Below, piece by piece: positions 45,306 through 57,349 of a stretch of 64,000 nt of DNA. Under the pieces are notes generated by a model. That model worked only from the letters and a program-made list of their open reading frames with translations, was not told where the DNA came from and ran no database searches. The position numbers and the translations under genes were made by a program. The DNA comes from Ramazzottius varieornatus (lineage: Eukaryota > Tardigrada > Eutardigrada > Parachela > Ramazzottiidae). The DNA is taken from NCBI GenBank assembly GCA_001949185.1, contig BDGG01000007.1, forward strand, positions 2,233,887 through 2,297,886, in the 5' to 3' direction. Each line of letters opens with the position of its first letter. Within the stretch, counting starts at the first letter, position 1.

Positions 45306-47284
45306 ATGGTCATGCAATGGTTGAACATCATGGAAGGCACACCGGGCGCTTCCAACGTCTCGGACGACGCAAGCTCGACCGTGGTGGGTTTTACTGGAAC
45401 TCTAGCTGAGAGGATCACAGCGTCCATCGACAAGATCACCACCGAATATCTGGGCGCCGCCAAACCACATTTCGTGGCTGTGGGAGTGACGATGGCAGCG
45501 CTTGCTGGCAGCTACGCTCTCTGGGAAATAGGAAAGGGTGTCGTCTCTTACTGGCTAGCTGGACCGCTCCGTCTCGGTGCCAACATCAAGAAATACGGCT
45601 TATGGGCAGGTACAGAACTTTTCTTCACTGACGGTGCTGTATCTTTGATTTGTTTCCTTGTAGTTGTGACGGGAGCCAACACGGGAATTGGAAGAGTGTA
45701 CTGCCTTGAGGTGAATTTCATTTCACTGACTTTGTTTTGATGGTTTTACAGGGAGCGTGCGTTGTACGGCATGAGTGCAGTATGGTGCTTGTCAGTCTCA
45801 GTCAGGATCAAATGGATTATTGTCTACTTGGTTTTAACTGTTTTTGCGTTGTCAATCAAGGCATAACATGGCAGTTCAATCAGGTCGTGTTTCCGCATTG
45901 CAGTTGGCTGCCAAAGGATACAACATCGTTCTTGTCTCCCGGAACCAGGAGAAGCTCGAAGTTACTGCCAGAGAAGTTCGTAAGTACGGAGCAATGTCGG
46001 CAGATGACGGAGCAAATTGTAGCCGAGAAGTGTGAGAGAATTATTTTTGTTTCGGATTTCGTAGAGGATGTTCATCACGTGGAGGCTCGAGTCATTCAGG
46101 TCGATTTTGCCACTGGTCGCCTGCAAGACTACCTTCACGTGCAAGCTCAACTGCAAGGACTGGATATCGGTGTCCTGGGTGAGGGAAGGAATAACTTGCC
46201 TTCGACGAAATTCCTGCGAAAGACAAGATAATCTTTTTCAGTGAAGCGATATTTATGCTGGAGTTCCTTTTTGTTGCAGTGAATAATGCGGGAATTGGGC
46301 CGGAAGACCCAGCTACACCTTTTTTGGATAATCCTCCGGACGCCCAGGTATATGTTCTGACGAGGCTAATTGCCGTAGCTTGCCACATTGTTGGTGCGTG
46401 GGCTTACATCTTGGGCTAATTCGCTCATTGTTCTGTTTGTAGAGTTGTCTGGACCAGATCAACGTCAACTGCGCATCGTACACAATGATGACGCGCATGA
46501 TCCTTCCACAGATGGTTGTGAACCGAAGAGGCATCATCATCAACATTTCTTCCATAGCTGGTGATGATTACACGCCCAACATGGCCATGTACTCGGCCAC
46601 CAAGGCCTTCTCGAACTTCTTCTCACAAGCTTTGGCCCAGGAATACAAATCCAAAGGAATCATCGTACAGGTCAGTCTAGAACACCGACAAACGTGACAA
46701 ATATTTTTTCCAATTGACGCACGCTTCAGCCAATTACAGCGAAAAGGTGCGCCACTTGGCGAAACAAACTCGACAGCATCTTTGTTTCCAGGTGGCGCAC
46801 GGTTCACGTCTATAACACTAAATAGGTGCGCTACTTCGGAAAACAAAGTTGCGGAGGTCATTTTTCGAATAGTTCACGCTTTGGGTCAGTGACCCTGGTG
46901 ACGTGCGCGACTTGTGAGAACGATATTTCCGTGTTTGTTTGCCGCGCTCCAGTTTCCTGGGGAAGCGTAACGGTAGCCTCTTTTCCTTTTCGGTGTTACA
47001 GAGCGTGATGCCTGGACCAGTAATGACCAAGATGGTCCAGGAGAAGGACAAGAAAGGCTTGGCCATCGTTACTCCAGAAGACTTTGTTCCTCCTGCCTTG
47101 GCACAAGTCGGGCTTCGTAATGCTACTTACGGCCACTGGAAGCACGCGCTATACGTAAGTCTTACTCGAAATTTTTCTGGTTTCCATGCGCCTTAAGAGA
47201 TATCGTGAAGTCGTCGGCAATTGCGTGATTGTCTTGCAGATGAAGAGAAGGAAGATGGGCAACTGGTTCATGTCGCTGCTGTAA
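45306..47284 (+). CDS. HSD17B12: Very-long-chain 3-oxoacyl-CoA reductase / 17-beta-hydroxysteroid dehydrogenase 12-like (SDR)
   Basis: Eight exons: 45306-45609, 45664-45710, 45904-45979, 46065-46178, 46280-46347, 46443-46670, 47002-47154, 47240-47284; 344 residues. A hydrophobic N-terminal anchor (FVAVGVTMAALAGSYALW) precedes a classical short-chain dehydrogenase: cofactor motif TGANTGIG (104-111), NNAG (182-185), catalytic Ser240, Tyr253 and Lys257 (YSATK), and PGPVMTKM. This matches the HSD17B12/HSD17B3/let-767 group, which reduces 3-ketoacyl-CoA in fatty-acid elongation at the ER using NADPH. The last exon encodes a basic tail (MKRRKMGNWFMSLL). A KKXX signal is absent. It converges with TAF11. 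Confidence 0.93.
46711..46836. repeat. Two tandem palindrome copies (HSD17B12-like intron 46671-47001)
   Basis: Copy 46711-46758 (CAATTGACGCACGCTTCAGC..GGTGCGCCACTTG) and copy 46788-46836 (CAGGTGGCGCACGGTTCACG..AGGTGCGCTACTTC) are joined by an ACTCGACAGCATCTTTG outer arm. A further eroded copy may follow around 46858-46912. Confidence 0.75.
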
Positions 47285-47661
47285 GCGTCTCTACCTCATC
47301 CAGTCATTTCATAAATTCTTTCATTCATCGAAAGCTGCTTGTATCATTCTGTGAAACCTTTACTGTCAGTTTCGTCGAGCGAATTAATGCGTGTGAGCAC
47401 AAAATTTCATTGCCTGGACAGATGGTTTGCGAAATTTCACCACGTGTGCTCGATTGGGTTTTGGTGATGTGTTTCAGTTTTACCCCTAAAAATGTGTTTC
47501 GTATTCTGAATGGTTTAGAAAATTCTTCTTCGTATAGCTGAGCTGAACTCGAGGTACAAAAGATAAATTTGAACGACTATGGAAAAAAGCAGGAGGGTAA
47601 TTTTTCACAAACGATTGAGTAGAACGGATCAAAGTACGAGTAGAGCGGAAGTGAAAGAGGT
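47285..47661. other. 3' intergenic gap between convergent genes
   Basis: The 377 bp between the stop codons of the 3-oxoacyl-CoA reductase gene (+) and TAF11 (-) should contain both 3' untranslated regions. Nothing else was recognised. Confidence 0.4.
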
Positions 47662-48769
47662 TCAGGGAAAAGGCTGAACGATGGTTTTCTTTCGGTACTT
47701 GGTGGTGGTCGTTGTGGACTTGTTCCTCAACTGCCGAAGAGCTTCGCGAAGATGCTTGGGCTGCAGCGGACCAGTCTCGCCCCACTGTTCCTTCACGTCC
47801 AGCGCGTGCTCCACCATCTCGCCCACGTATAGTTTGGCGACACCTGCCATGGCGATCACCGTGTTCTGGGAGACCGTACACCCAGCCACGGTCTGGACGA
47901 TGCGACGAACTGCTGCCTTTGGAAAGGAAGCCCGACGGTACACTTCGTAGCGGTTGAGCTGCTCTTCCGACAAGTGGGAGATGAGCAGCTGCAACTTCTG
48001 TCGTTCCGCGATGTCTTCTGGCTTCTCTTCTTTCAAAGGAAGTAGATCCATCAAGTCACCTTCGAAATCGTCGTCGACGACGGGCGAATCCCCGCGACTC
48101 TCGTCGGTGGTTTCCTTGGAAGAGGAAGGCCTAAAATCAAAAAGATATCAACTTGATTGATGGGAGACTGACCATAAGACTACCAAGGAGAACAGCAGCC
48201 AAATCCGAGAGCCGCATCACATTTGATCTTGCTTGATTCGACCTAACCTAGAGCCACATTACTGCAACGATCAAATTCATTGTGTGCACAATCAACAATC
48301 AATGAACGATCTAACACTGCATAATCGATGTTTTCCTAAATGTCACGTACCTCGATCCCGACGCTTTTAGCTTCTTGGCTTTCTTCGCCGTCGACGAACT
48401 GGATTTTGAGTTTGAGGAAGATGCTACGGAGACTTCAGTATCGTGAGTGGAGCCGGAGTTTTGTCGTTTACGATTCGTTTTGGACGTCTTGAACAGTTTG
48501 GACGAGGCTTCAGACTTCGTCGACATTGAATCGACGTCGCGCGGTTCTGTTTTCAGTTCTGGCTTTTCTTCCGGTGTAAGGACGGCTAGTGGCAATGAAA
48601 GCTCTTCTTTGGTAACCAGAGGTTCTTCTGTCGGAAGCGAGCTGGCGCTGGAATCGTCAAGAGGGGCGCTGACAGCTTGAGAAGTTGTGGCAGAGTCAGC
48701 TGGCCCGGCCACGGGATCCAGGGGGAAATCTGGGAAATCTAGCAAGGCTTCCATCCCGTCGTTGTCCAT
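47662..48769 (-). CDS. TAF11: TAF11, histone-fold subunit of transcription factor TFIID
   Basis: Two exons, 48769-48351 and 48130-47662, join in phase 2; 295 residues. The N-terminal ~170 residues are acidic and Ser/Lys-rich ([39 protein letters not shown]). The C-terminal histone fold is unmistakable: [80 protein letters not shown]11 pairs with TAF13 within TFIID for RNA polymerase II initiation. Start ATG 48769 gives [15 protein letters not shown]; a few in-frame codons upstream lack support. Confidence 0.95.
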
Positions 48770-50468
48770 GATTGCCTGTCTTTCGAAGAACCTTATAGTG
48801 AAACACTGCAACGCAAGACGACAACTCGTCGAAAAGTCTCTACAACTAGAAGAAAAGTTTCAAAAATGCGAGGTTTGTCCGCAGTTGATTGCTTTGCTTG
48901 ATTGAGGGTGTCTAATAAAGCCCATGAACTCAGATATACTGTCATTTCATGTCATGTCATATCTTAAGAAGGGAAAGGACAGTGTTATTTTACTATAACT
49001 TTTGGAATTTTAATTCCTATTACGATCATTAAAATAATACCAGATTTTATAATCTTAATTGCAGGAAACGGTTTTCTTAGAATTTTCTATTATCTATTAA
49101 TTTTACGTGTGTTAGCAATACAATTGTGGGCGATCCAACGTGGCACATTTTACGCCATGCTGACGCACTGTTAGCTCTTCAGATGTTGAATCAATGCACG
49201 GCAGCGGCACAAAACGCAACATTCGCGATGCGTGAAACGAAACTATGTGGTGCGCAGCTCGTTTCCCATGACCCGATGCACAAACTGAGCTCATACCCAG
49301 TACCTAGGTCACATAATGGCGGATGTTGTCCAAATGTCCAACAACGTAAGCGTCTAAAACCATGCAGCAAATACCATAGATCGCGCATTTTCGGCCCTTT
49401 TCCCGCATTCTAGGTCCATTGTAATTGCAGTTTGGCCTAATCTTAATTATCTATATTACTATCCGACCATCAAGCCAATTTTACTATAGTTTTACTATAT
49501 AGTAAAATCCGTCGGCTGAGTTTGACAATTTTATTTATCATAGTAAAATTCAAAACGGCCGATTTTCGACCATTTTCAATTATCTATTACAATCACCAAA
49601 ATAACACGGAAAAGGACTACTGTATTCCCCCGATATCTCCGCGAAGCCTGACACTCACGGCGCCCACTACGAAACGTACATGACGTACGGCGGAAGGGCA
49701 CGTGTATATGGATAACGTACGTCCTGTAGGTGGCGCCACGAGTGACGCGGTTCGCGAAGATATCGGGGGAATACAGTATTACATCACCCGCCAACAACCC
49801 GTCATGACGTTTCAACGTTCTTTTCTGATTTCCGAAAGAAACAAAAAACGGCGAAACCCAGAGGCGATACTTCGTACAGTACAGAGAAGCTTTGATCTTC
49901 AAAGAAGCTTTACGCTTTTGTGAGTTGGAGCAGTCGCTCTAGAAACTTTATTCTCGGATTCTCCATCCTTTGCTCTGTGTTTGGACCATTGAACAGCGAA
50001 GAGAGAAGCATGCTGGAGCAAGACAACCATCTTCTCGCCGGTTGCCTTACCATGATTATACCAGAGTGAATCCAGGATGGTGGTAAACGTGTATAGAACA
50101 GTAATTACGAAAACGTCGAACAATCCCTGTACTTAAGCGAGCTGCTATGGTCAGCTAGGCTGGCCGCCAGGACTATTTTCCTGCGAGAGAGGTTTGTTTG
50201 AGCCTCGAAAATCCAGTCAACGGCCTCCTCGATGTTCGGAGGATAAAAGGTAGAATAATATTTGATAACATGTCAACAATGCAGGACGCTGGGCACCCAG
50301 AGATTTATATCTCATGACTGATGTCATATCATATCATGTCACGTTGCAATGTCATGCCATGTCGTGTCTTATCATCTTATATCGTGCAATTGTCACTCAT
50401 TGACTCATTGTTCAAGATCCAAGATTTCCTATCCAACTATCCGATTCCGCTTGCAGTTACGGGACAAC
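48770..50468. other. Divergent intergenic region between TAF11 and the mitochondrial TyrRS gene
   Basis: The 1.7 kb are AT-rich in part, with TTTTACTATA-type palindromes at 49476-49508 and a hairpin MITE at 49619-49782. CATGTCATGTCAT-like runs occur near 48945-48965 and again at 50318-50370. Both promoters should be here. No other gene was found. Confidence 0.45.
49619..49782. repeat. Hairpin MITE of ~164 bp
   Basis: The element is an imperfect palindrome centred near 49700. The left half begins TACTGTATTCCCCCGATATC and the right half ends GATATCGGGGGAATACAGTA. Inside, the GGCGCC and ACGTAC words mirror each other. The tips TACTG/CAGTA sit next to TA. Confidence 0.8.
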
Positions 50469-53400
50469 ATGTTGTCCAGACCATCTGCTATACTACGATC
50501 GCCGTTCGTTACCACAAATCCATGCTGTCGAACGTGCCATCGTCCATTCTCGTCACTAAACCTCCCAGCGCTGCACGAGCGTGGGCTGATCAAAGACATG
50601 CTGCCGGACACGATGGGGTACAGTGAGTTTACGACTGCGAGGGTAGGAACTGGCGGTAATCATGTTTCTCATTGCAGCACCAGGATGAGCGAGATGATCA
50701 GCAAGAAAGAAACCTCGGTTTACGCCGGTTTTGACCCGACAGCTTCCAGGTAAGTTTTAATGTGGTTGGCTCGCTTGGCAGGAAACACGTTGTGTGCGTG
50801 CTGCTGTGACATCACTGACATGCTGTTACGCTATGGGCGAAGAAGACAGTCCGGAGATTGATACGGCGCTCGAGCAGAGCAAGAAGTCGGATTAGCTTAG
50901 GAATGAGCCAGTTGAAAGGGAGCACCTGGGCGGAGCCGAACCGACTGAACCCACTAATGTGCCCGGTGCTTAATTCCCGAGCAAGACATATGGGCCGATA
51001 CTCGAGTGCGTAAGAAATCCGAGTAACGTTCCAACTACGCTTTTCTGTGCGTATTTCTTCCCAAAAGTTTTTCAGAACCTCAGATTTGCTTTCAAGACGT
51101 CCCACCGAGGTGCCAACTGCCCCTTTAACTGCACATTTCAGAGTTTAACGTCCGTTATTGATCATTCGTCAAACTGTAGCAACGACTGCTCGCTTGGCTG
51201 TGACTTTGTCAACCTTGAAAACAACGAAAATCTCAGTTTGACTGTGGGTGTAACTGTGGCTTTCGAAACTTCGATGAGACTGCAACTTCAACTATGACTT
51301 GCCACAATAAGAGCTGTCTCTAACTGTGGCTTTTGCCACTTTCTGGATTTTACCTTGCCTATAACTGCGATCGTAGTATTTCGTATCAAGAATCACTTGA
51401 GCTTTAACCAGTCGGAACTGGACATCACTTTTTCCGTTGGTGTATCAGAACTGGAAACTTCGTGTGATTTGACATCGCATCTTACCAAAAAGTCATTAGT
51501 TACGAAAATTGATGGAGGTGTTGCGAAACCGTCCGGAGAAGTTACTAATCGGTTGGATCGCGTAGCGCGTCTCGACCTCAGCCGATTAGAGTAAGGAATG
51601 GGAGGGGCCAAAGTCTTACGCTACTCGGTTTTCTTGCGCTGCTCGAGTGCCGTATCAGCCTCTCTAGTACGTCTTACCAAGCGTGGCAGTCAGTTTCATT
51701 TTATTTTTCAGTTTGCACGTCGGGAATCTCCTTCCTCTCATCGGTTTACTGCATTTCCAACGAGCCGGAATCAAGCCCATCGTCGTGGTAGGATTCTCCG
51801 GCCTTTGCATGAAAGGTATTGTGCTGCAAATGCATCTGTTGTAGTTTTAGATTGGCGGAGCGACTGCCACCATCGGTGATCCATCGGGGAAGAAGACTGA
51901 GCGGGAACGCATTACATCAGACATTGTCGACGAAAATGCCGCAGCTATCCGGAAAAACATCGACAACATCTTCGCGAACCACAAGAAATACCTTTGGCAG
52001 TCGGAAGAAAAGCTGCCTCCATTCACGTCAGGAATTAAACTTGAACTTCCTAGTTAACTTTCACTGTTCGACACCACATGGTTTATGTTTCAATGCTTCT
52101 GTCTGCAGGATTGTCAACAATATGAAATGGTACAAGGATATAAATGCGGTTGACTTTTTGGGGAATGTGGGACGTCATATTCGGATAGGAGGAATGCTGT
52201 TGAAAGACAGGTGAGTGTGGAATATTCAGCCCAGTCAGAATTTTCCTGTTCGCCATTAGTGGCGCATGTTGTCACGCAGTGCTATAGCTTAGTGTATCAG
52301 ACATCGAGCACGTTGACGTCATGCGCCACCGGAAGTCGAAGCACTGAAGTCGCTCTTGCGATGTCTTCTGAGGCCAGTTGCAGCCAGTTCGAACTCCGAA
52401 ACGATGTGTCATGCTGTACGTATCTCACCTGACAAGAGGCTTCTGTTGTAGTGTCCAGACCAGGCTGAACAGTTCGGAAGGAATGAGTTTCGCTGAGTTT
52501 AGCTATCAGGCCTTTCAAGCTTATGACTGGCTTCACTTGTTGAAGACCTACAACTGCTTCCTTCAGGTAGAGTAATCTCAGTCTTTCACAACCGTGCGTT
52601 CCCTCGCCCCTAGTTCGTGTGATGTAGATTGGTGGAAGCGATCAGATGGGGAACATGAAAGCCGGTTACGATCTCATACGGAAGGTAACTGGCGACTCAC
52701 CGTACAGTCTTACCGTTCCCCTGATCACAACGGAGACCGGTGACAAGTTTGGCAAGTCGGCTGGAAATGCTGTCTGGCTGGATAGCGAACAAACTTCCAC
52801 CTTTGACTTTTATCAGGTGAGGAAGTTGGCTTTCGGAAAAGATTCTGTTCGCAAAGATTTCTGGACGACCCGGATTTTTTTGCAGTTCTTTCTCCGGTCT
52901 TCCGACAATGACGCCGCGCAGTACCTGAAGCTGTTCTCTTTTATTCCCGAGAAGCAACTGACCGAGGTTCTTGAGAGCCACCATGCGAACCCTGGTCAAA
53001 GAAAAGCCCAGAAGAAGCTGGCGGAACAGGCCACTTTACTCGTCCATGGCGGTAAGGTTTGTTTTCGTTGAGTCGAACGTGGCAAATGAACCGAACATGG
53101 TTGTTATCTCCAGTGACGCACGTTTGCATATTAATGGCTGAATGAATGCGCCGCTTGAAAAAACGATCTTGTCGAATTCCCAAGTGGCGCACGTTTTCAT
53201 TGTAATTGGCTGAAAGTGTGCGTTAATTGGGAAGACGATAATTTTCAAGTCATTTGCCGACAGCCCACGTTTTCTTGAATTCTTCGAACCCTTCTTATGT
53301 CGCACCGTAGAGGAAGGCCTTAAGACGGCCCTACAAGCTACCGAAGCCCTGTTCAACTCGAGCGTCGAGGCCTTGTCGACGCTAAACCCGGAAGTCTTTC

Positions 53401-53788
53401 CTTCGATATTGGGACAAGCCTTCGTGACAAACCTTCCTTTGAATTCCAGCATAACAGTCTTGGACACTGTCATGCAAGCCAAATGTTTCCAGGAAGAAAG
53501 TAAGCTACTCTTTCTCTTTATTTTTCTCATAATTTGCAGTAAGCCTTTTTGTTCACAGAAGACGCGAGGAGAGTAATCGGCGCTGGCGGAGTTTACATTA
53601 ACCATCAGAAGACACGGGTCGCGGACCATGTCATACAAGCTGGCTCGCATATCCTGCCGAACAACATCACCCTCATAAGAATAGGTAACTATCACTAGCT
53701 CGATGTTTTCTATGAGTGAAGAGATGTTGACTGGTTCTCTGTCCTTGCAGGGAAGAAAAACCACTATGTTGTACGGTGGAGAAGTTGA
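50469..53788 (+). CDS. YARS2: Mitochondrial tyrosyl-tRNA synthetase
   Basis: Eleven exons: 50469-50617, 50678-50749, 51712-51787, 51851-52026, 52109-52210, 52452-52566, 52628-52816, 52886-53051, 53311-53499, 53559-53684, 53751-53788; 465 residues. A basic/hydroxylated N terminus (MLSRPSAILRSPFVTTNPC) suggests a mitochondrial target signal. Class I motifs: SVYAGFDPTA, HVGN (76-79, HIGH equivalent), GGATATIGDPSG, and IGGSDQMGN; KFGKS (270-274) is the KMSKS equivalent. The C-terminal S4-like RNA-binding segment is GAGGVYINHQK..LIRIGKKNHYVVRW. It attaches tyrosine to mitochondrial tRNA-Tyr. Intron 1 (60 nt) is a multiple of three with no in-frame stop. Intron 2 (962 nt) holds a dispersed repeat. 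Divergent from TAF11. Confidence 0.94.
51000..51400. repeat. Copy 2 of the AACTGTGGCTTT dispersed repeat (YARS2 intron 2)
   Basis: Motif order matches 8540-8925: TATTTCTTCCCAAAAG, GGGTGTAACTGTGGCTTTCG, GAGACTGCAACTT, CTAACTGTGGCTTTTGCC, ATAACTGCGATCG. The flanks differ, so it is an independently inserted copy. Confidence 0.6.
52254..52331. repeat. Diverged palindrome copy (YARS2 intron 52211-52451)
   Basis: CATTAGTGGCGCATGTTGTC on the left and GTCATGCGCCACC on the right, with an enlarged spacer. A distant member of the family. Confidence 0.5.
53113..53228. repeat. Two tandem palindrome copies (YARS2 intron 53052-53310)
   Basis: Copy 53113-53158 (CAGTGACGCACGTTTGC..AATGCGCCGCTTG) and copy 53178-53228 (CCAAGTGGCGCACGTTTTCA..AGTGTGCGTTAATT), linked by AAACGATCTTGTCGAATTCC. 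This gives a clear view of the outer arm. Confidence 0.8.
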
Positions 53789-53981
53789 ACGAGTTGATTG
53801 AACAAAAGTTGACTCGTTTGATTGTTATAACGTCGTTTTTTGTCTCTCGGTTTGAAGGTTTTCGCACTGCAGATGCTCCTCAGAGTCGCGTCAGATGGTT
53901 TCTAGTTTACACAGTCGACAAATTCGTACAGAAGAAAGAAAAGAAGAAAGGATGTTTAACGTTGACGAGCAGTAGAGAGAT

Positions 53982-54421
53982 TCATCTTTGCCGTCTGGGT
54001 TGAATATATCTGGAAGCGTCAAAGTCATCCTCAATTTCCTCTTCTACCTTCACTTCCATTTTTGGTTTGCGCTTAACAAGCCGCGCTCGACGTTCTTCTT
54101 CCGAGAGAGAATTCAGATCCAAGGGAAGCTGTTGAAAGCAGACACAATCAAACGATGATCAGTCTAAAGAGTGATACTGAAAGTACTCACCGTAATAATT
54201 TTGCGTGGTTCCTTATAGCGAATGTTGATGGTCGATCCGTCTGGCAGGACCATCATGGTAGGATAAAGGCGTGTGTGTATCTTTCGACCAACTTTCGCCA
54301 CAGTGGCTCGGTTAGAGTTGTGCCGGACTGTCTGAGATAGTAACGGGAGCAGAGAGGGAAAGGAGATCTTCGGCTTGCAGAAGTACAGCAAATACACGGC
54401 GCTCCTCAAGTTGTTCATCAT
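53982..54421 (-). CDS. MRPL55: Mitochondrial ribosomal protein L55
   Basis: Exons 54421-54191 and 54128-53982 join in phase 0; 125 residues. The N terminus (MMNNLRSAVYLLYFCKPKIS) is a plausible mitochondrial presequence. The core matches mL55: HNSNRATVAKVGRKIHTRLYP, MVLPDGSTINIRYKEPRKII, LPLDLNSLSEEERRARLVKR, ending in a charged tail (EEEIEDDFDASRYIQPRR). It is a component of the large mitoribosomal subunit in metazoans. Two ATGs are adjacent at the start. Divergent from DPH2, with 413 bp between starts. Confidence 0.92.
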
Positions 54422-54834
54422 GGCAGCCTACTTCCGCTGGATTCCCAGCCTCCGAAGCAGGACTAACAAGTTAAAGACGGGAGCGGAGCAGAGATAGTCC
54501 GCAAAAAGAGGAGCAGATAATTATATCCACCGGAAGTCGCTGAAACGGAATATTTTTCAAACGTCAAAATTAATACGTTGGAGTCTGGCTTGATTGAAGC
54601 GACTGCTTGATTGGCACGTTCATTTACATGGATGCGCACAGGCACAGCACGCACGTGCTATGCGCACCACCAAGCGCGCTGCACAAACCATGCACCTGCA
54701 CGGCTGCACCGGAAGTGTTCATCTAAGTTCTTTCTGTTTTCCCGTTCTTCCTGGTCGAACGTTGATTCCTGTGCCACCGCGTGCCATCGGGGAAGGAAGA
54801 AGAGCACGGACTTGCCATCTCCCACGCATCCAGA
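54422..54834. promoter_or_regulatory. Bidirectional promoter region between MRPL55 (-) and DPH2 (+)
   Basis: The 413 bp separate two divergent ATGs. ACCGGAAGT occurs at ~54530 and again at ~54709, and CCGCTGGATT / CTTCCGCTGG lies at ~54432. These resemble ETS-type CCGGAAGT sites typical of housekeeping bidirectional promoters. No TATA box is obvious. Confidence 0.5.
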
Positions 54835-57174
54835 ATGTCGATAGCTTTGAGTACAGCGGAGCAAGATGCCTTTACGCGAGAGGTGGATTTATCCGACAAG
54901 CCCGTTAAAACTCCCCGAGATTTGATCCCCGAGGTCTATTCTCTTCGGAGCTGCACCGAGTGGATACTACAGAACAATTTCAAAAGAGTAAGAAGCGACC
55001 TAATGTGTTCGTTATTGATAACGCGACACAGTAGAGTATCGCCGATCTTACGATGAGCTGACGAGCGTTACAGTAAATTTACCCGTTTGCTCGCAGATCG
55101 CTCTCCAATTTCCCGACTGCCTTCTGCCAGATTCCGTTGGCATCGCACAAGGTCTCGAACAGTCCACAGATCGGAAGATATTCATCCTGGGCGACACGAC
55201 CTATGGCAGGTATTTGATCCACGAGTTGGGAAATTGTCGATTGCGGAATGATTTGTTGTGGTTTTGTTTCATCCAATCAATGCAAATCAACCAACATGGG
55301 TTTAGTTCGTGTTGATTGGTTTGATTGAAACATTCTTTCTAGTTGCTGTGTGGACGAGATCGCCGCGGAACACGGTTCCTGCGAGAGCATCATCCACTTC
55401 GGCCACTCCTGCCTTAGTCCAACAAGCCGTGTACCTGTCGCACTAGTCTTTCCTCGACCTCGAGACTTCGAACTGGTAGACTTCTGGCAAAAGATCGAAG
55501 AACTTCGACGGGCAGAAGATGTCGAGCTGGTTTGCCTTTACGATTCGGATTACTTTCCTGTCACTGGTACACTCCCCCTCCCCTTCCATGCGAAACTTAT
55601 GCATCACTAATCAAGCTTCGTTTTAGGTATGGTCGCACAATTTCTGGAATGCAGTTCGATGGTCGTGCCAGAAAACCAGACAGTTCTAACGGACGACGCA
55701 ACGTGTCTGAATTTCCTCCATAAATCTTCCGATGAAGATTGTCAAAGATACTTCGTTTGTCGCAGAGCCTTTTCTCCTACTAAAGATAACTTTAAGAGGG
55801 AAAGAGCTTTTGTGTACATCGGCAAACAGTCATCGTCCATGGTGAACTTCTTCCTGTCACTTCCTTCCCATAAGTCCTATTCGTACGACCCTTCCACAAA
55901 GTTGCTCACGCTTGAAACCCCGCAAGTTAACAAGCGCATCATGCGAAGGTATGGTTTTGTCGAAAAGAGACAGAGAAATTTTTTTTCCAGGTTTGTGAGC
56001 TCGGCATACCAACTGAACAAGATCATTTTTGCAAGTGCGCATATTGTCAGCTGATAACGCAAGAAACGTGCGCCACTTGGGAAAACGATCTGGTCGAGTT
56101 TGCCGGCCGAGCTCCCACCTATTTCGTATTCCATTTTCGATCCCTCGCAGGTGTTACCTGATCGAGAAGGCAAAAGACGCGCAAATCGTGGGTATCCTCA
56201 TCGGGACTTTAGGTGTGAAAGACTACCTAGACATCATTGAACGAATGAAGAAAGTTCTACGGACTGCCGGAAAGAAGTTTTACACATTCTCCATGGGAAA
56301 GCCCAATCCCGCCAAGCTGGCGAACTTTATGGAGGTGGACGTCTTTGTCTACGTGGCCTGTCCCGAAAGCTTCTTTGACTCCAAAGCTTACGTTAGGCCC
56401 ATTGTGACGCCGCACGAGATGGAAATCGCTTGTGGACAACGTGCGATCGACGAAGGGTTCGTCGCGGACTTCCGGCATCTTTTACCGGGTAAGAGGATAT
56501 TACATTACTTGTGACATCTCATACCGTGGCATACTCGATATGACATGACGACAGCAAACAATTTTGACAAGTTCGTTTTTCCAAGTGGCGCATGCTGTCA
56601 GACAAACAGTCTTATCGAATACTGGTAGATTTGTCGAGTTCCCGTATCTTCTCTTTTTTCTCCAGGTGCAAATTCCTACGTGGATATCAGGAAAGTTGAG
56701 AACGATACTCCCGATATTTCCCTCATTAGTGGAAAAGCGCGGTATGTTGGAAAGGAAGAGGAGAAGTGGGTCGAGGATTCGTCAACTCCTTCCGATTCGA
56801 CAGCGCTGGTTTCCCGAGACCAGGTTCTGACTGTTGCCCAGTATTCTGCCGGTAAGGAATTTATTTCAAATTTTTAGAATGTTCTCTTAGGATTTCTCTG
56901 CAGGTGTAATGTGGCTTTCTTGTTTGCAGCTGATTACTTTTCCTCCAGGAGCTGGCGAGGTCTCCAACCGCAATACGGCGAGCATTTGCCCGCTGATATC
57001 GTCCAAGGTCGGCACGGTATTGCTCTTTCTTACGAGACAGAGAGAAGCGACTCGGCGAAAGAGAATAGTGAAGTTCCCAATGACCTTACCTGTTGCAAGA
57101 ACCGTTATGCAAGTGAACATTTGTCGGCGCATGAGCTTGATTCGTCCTGCGGAGAGACTTGTTGTCACCGATGA
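54835..57174 (+). CDS. DPH2: DPH2, subunit of the diphthamide-synthesis radical enzyme
   Basis: Seven exons: 54835-54987, 55097-55209, 55343-55566, 55627-55948, 56151-56488, 56666-56851, 56930-57174; 526 residues. Diagnostic blocks: [112 protein letters not shown], and [13 protein letters not shown] near the end. DPH2 forms the [4Fe-4S] enzyme with DPH1 that transfers the 3-amino-3-carboxypropyl group to the elongation factor 2 histidine, the first step of diphthamide synthesis. Start ATG 54835 ([13 protein letters not shown]). The GTG-led upstream extension is not used. Confidence 0.95.
56033..56080. repeat. Palindrome copy (DPH2 intron 55949-56150)
   Basis: AAGTGCGCATATTGTCAGC..GAAACGTGCGCCACTTGG, flanked by AACAAGATCATTTTT on the left and GAAAACGATCTGGTCGAG on the right. 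Both outer arms are visible. Confidence 0.75.
56578..56608. repeat. Half palindrome copy (DPH2 intron 56489-56665)
   Basis: Only the left half (TTTTCCAAGTGGCGCATGCT) with its outer arm GACAAGTTCGTTTT remains; the right arm is eroded. Confidence 0.55.
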
Positions 57175-57349
57175 AGAGTTTGCAGCCTTATTTTTTCACA
57201 GAGCGTTCTTCTCTCCGAAGAAAGAGTAAACGGATACACGCTGCCCTGTTCTCTGGACTGTACAGCTTCGACGTTTGAAAATGAGACAATTGCCTCTTTG
57301 ACGATAATCCAGGAAGTTGATACAGCGAGCTGTCGTAGAAAATCAACAA

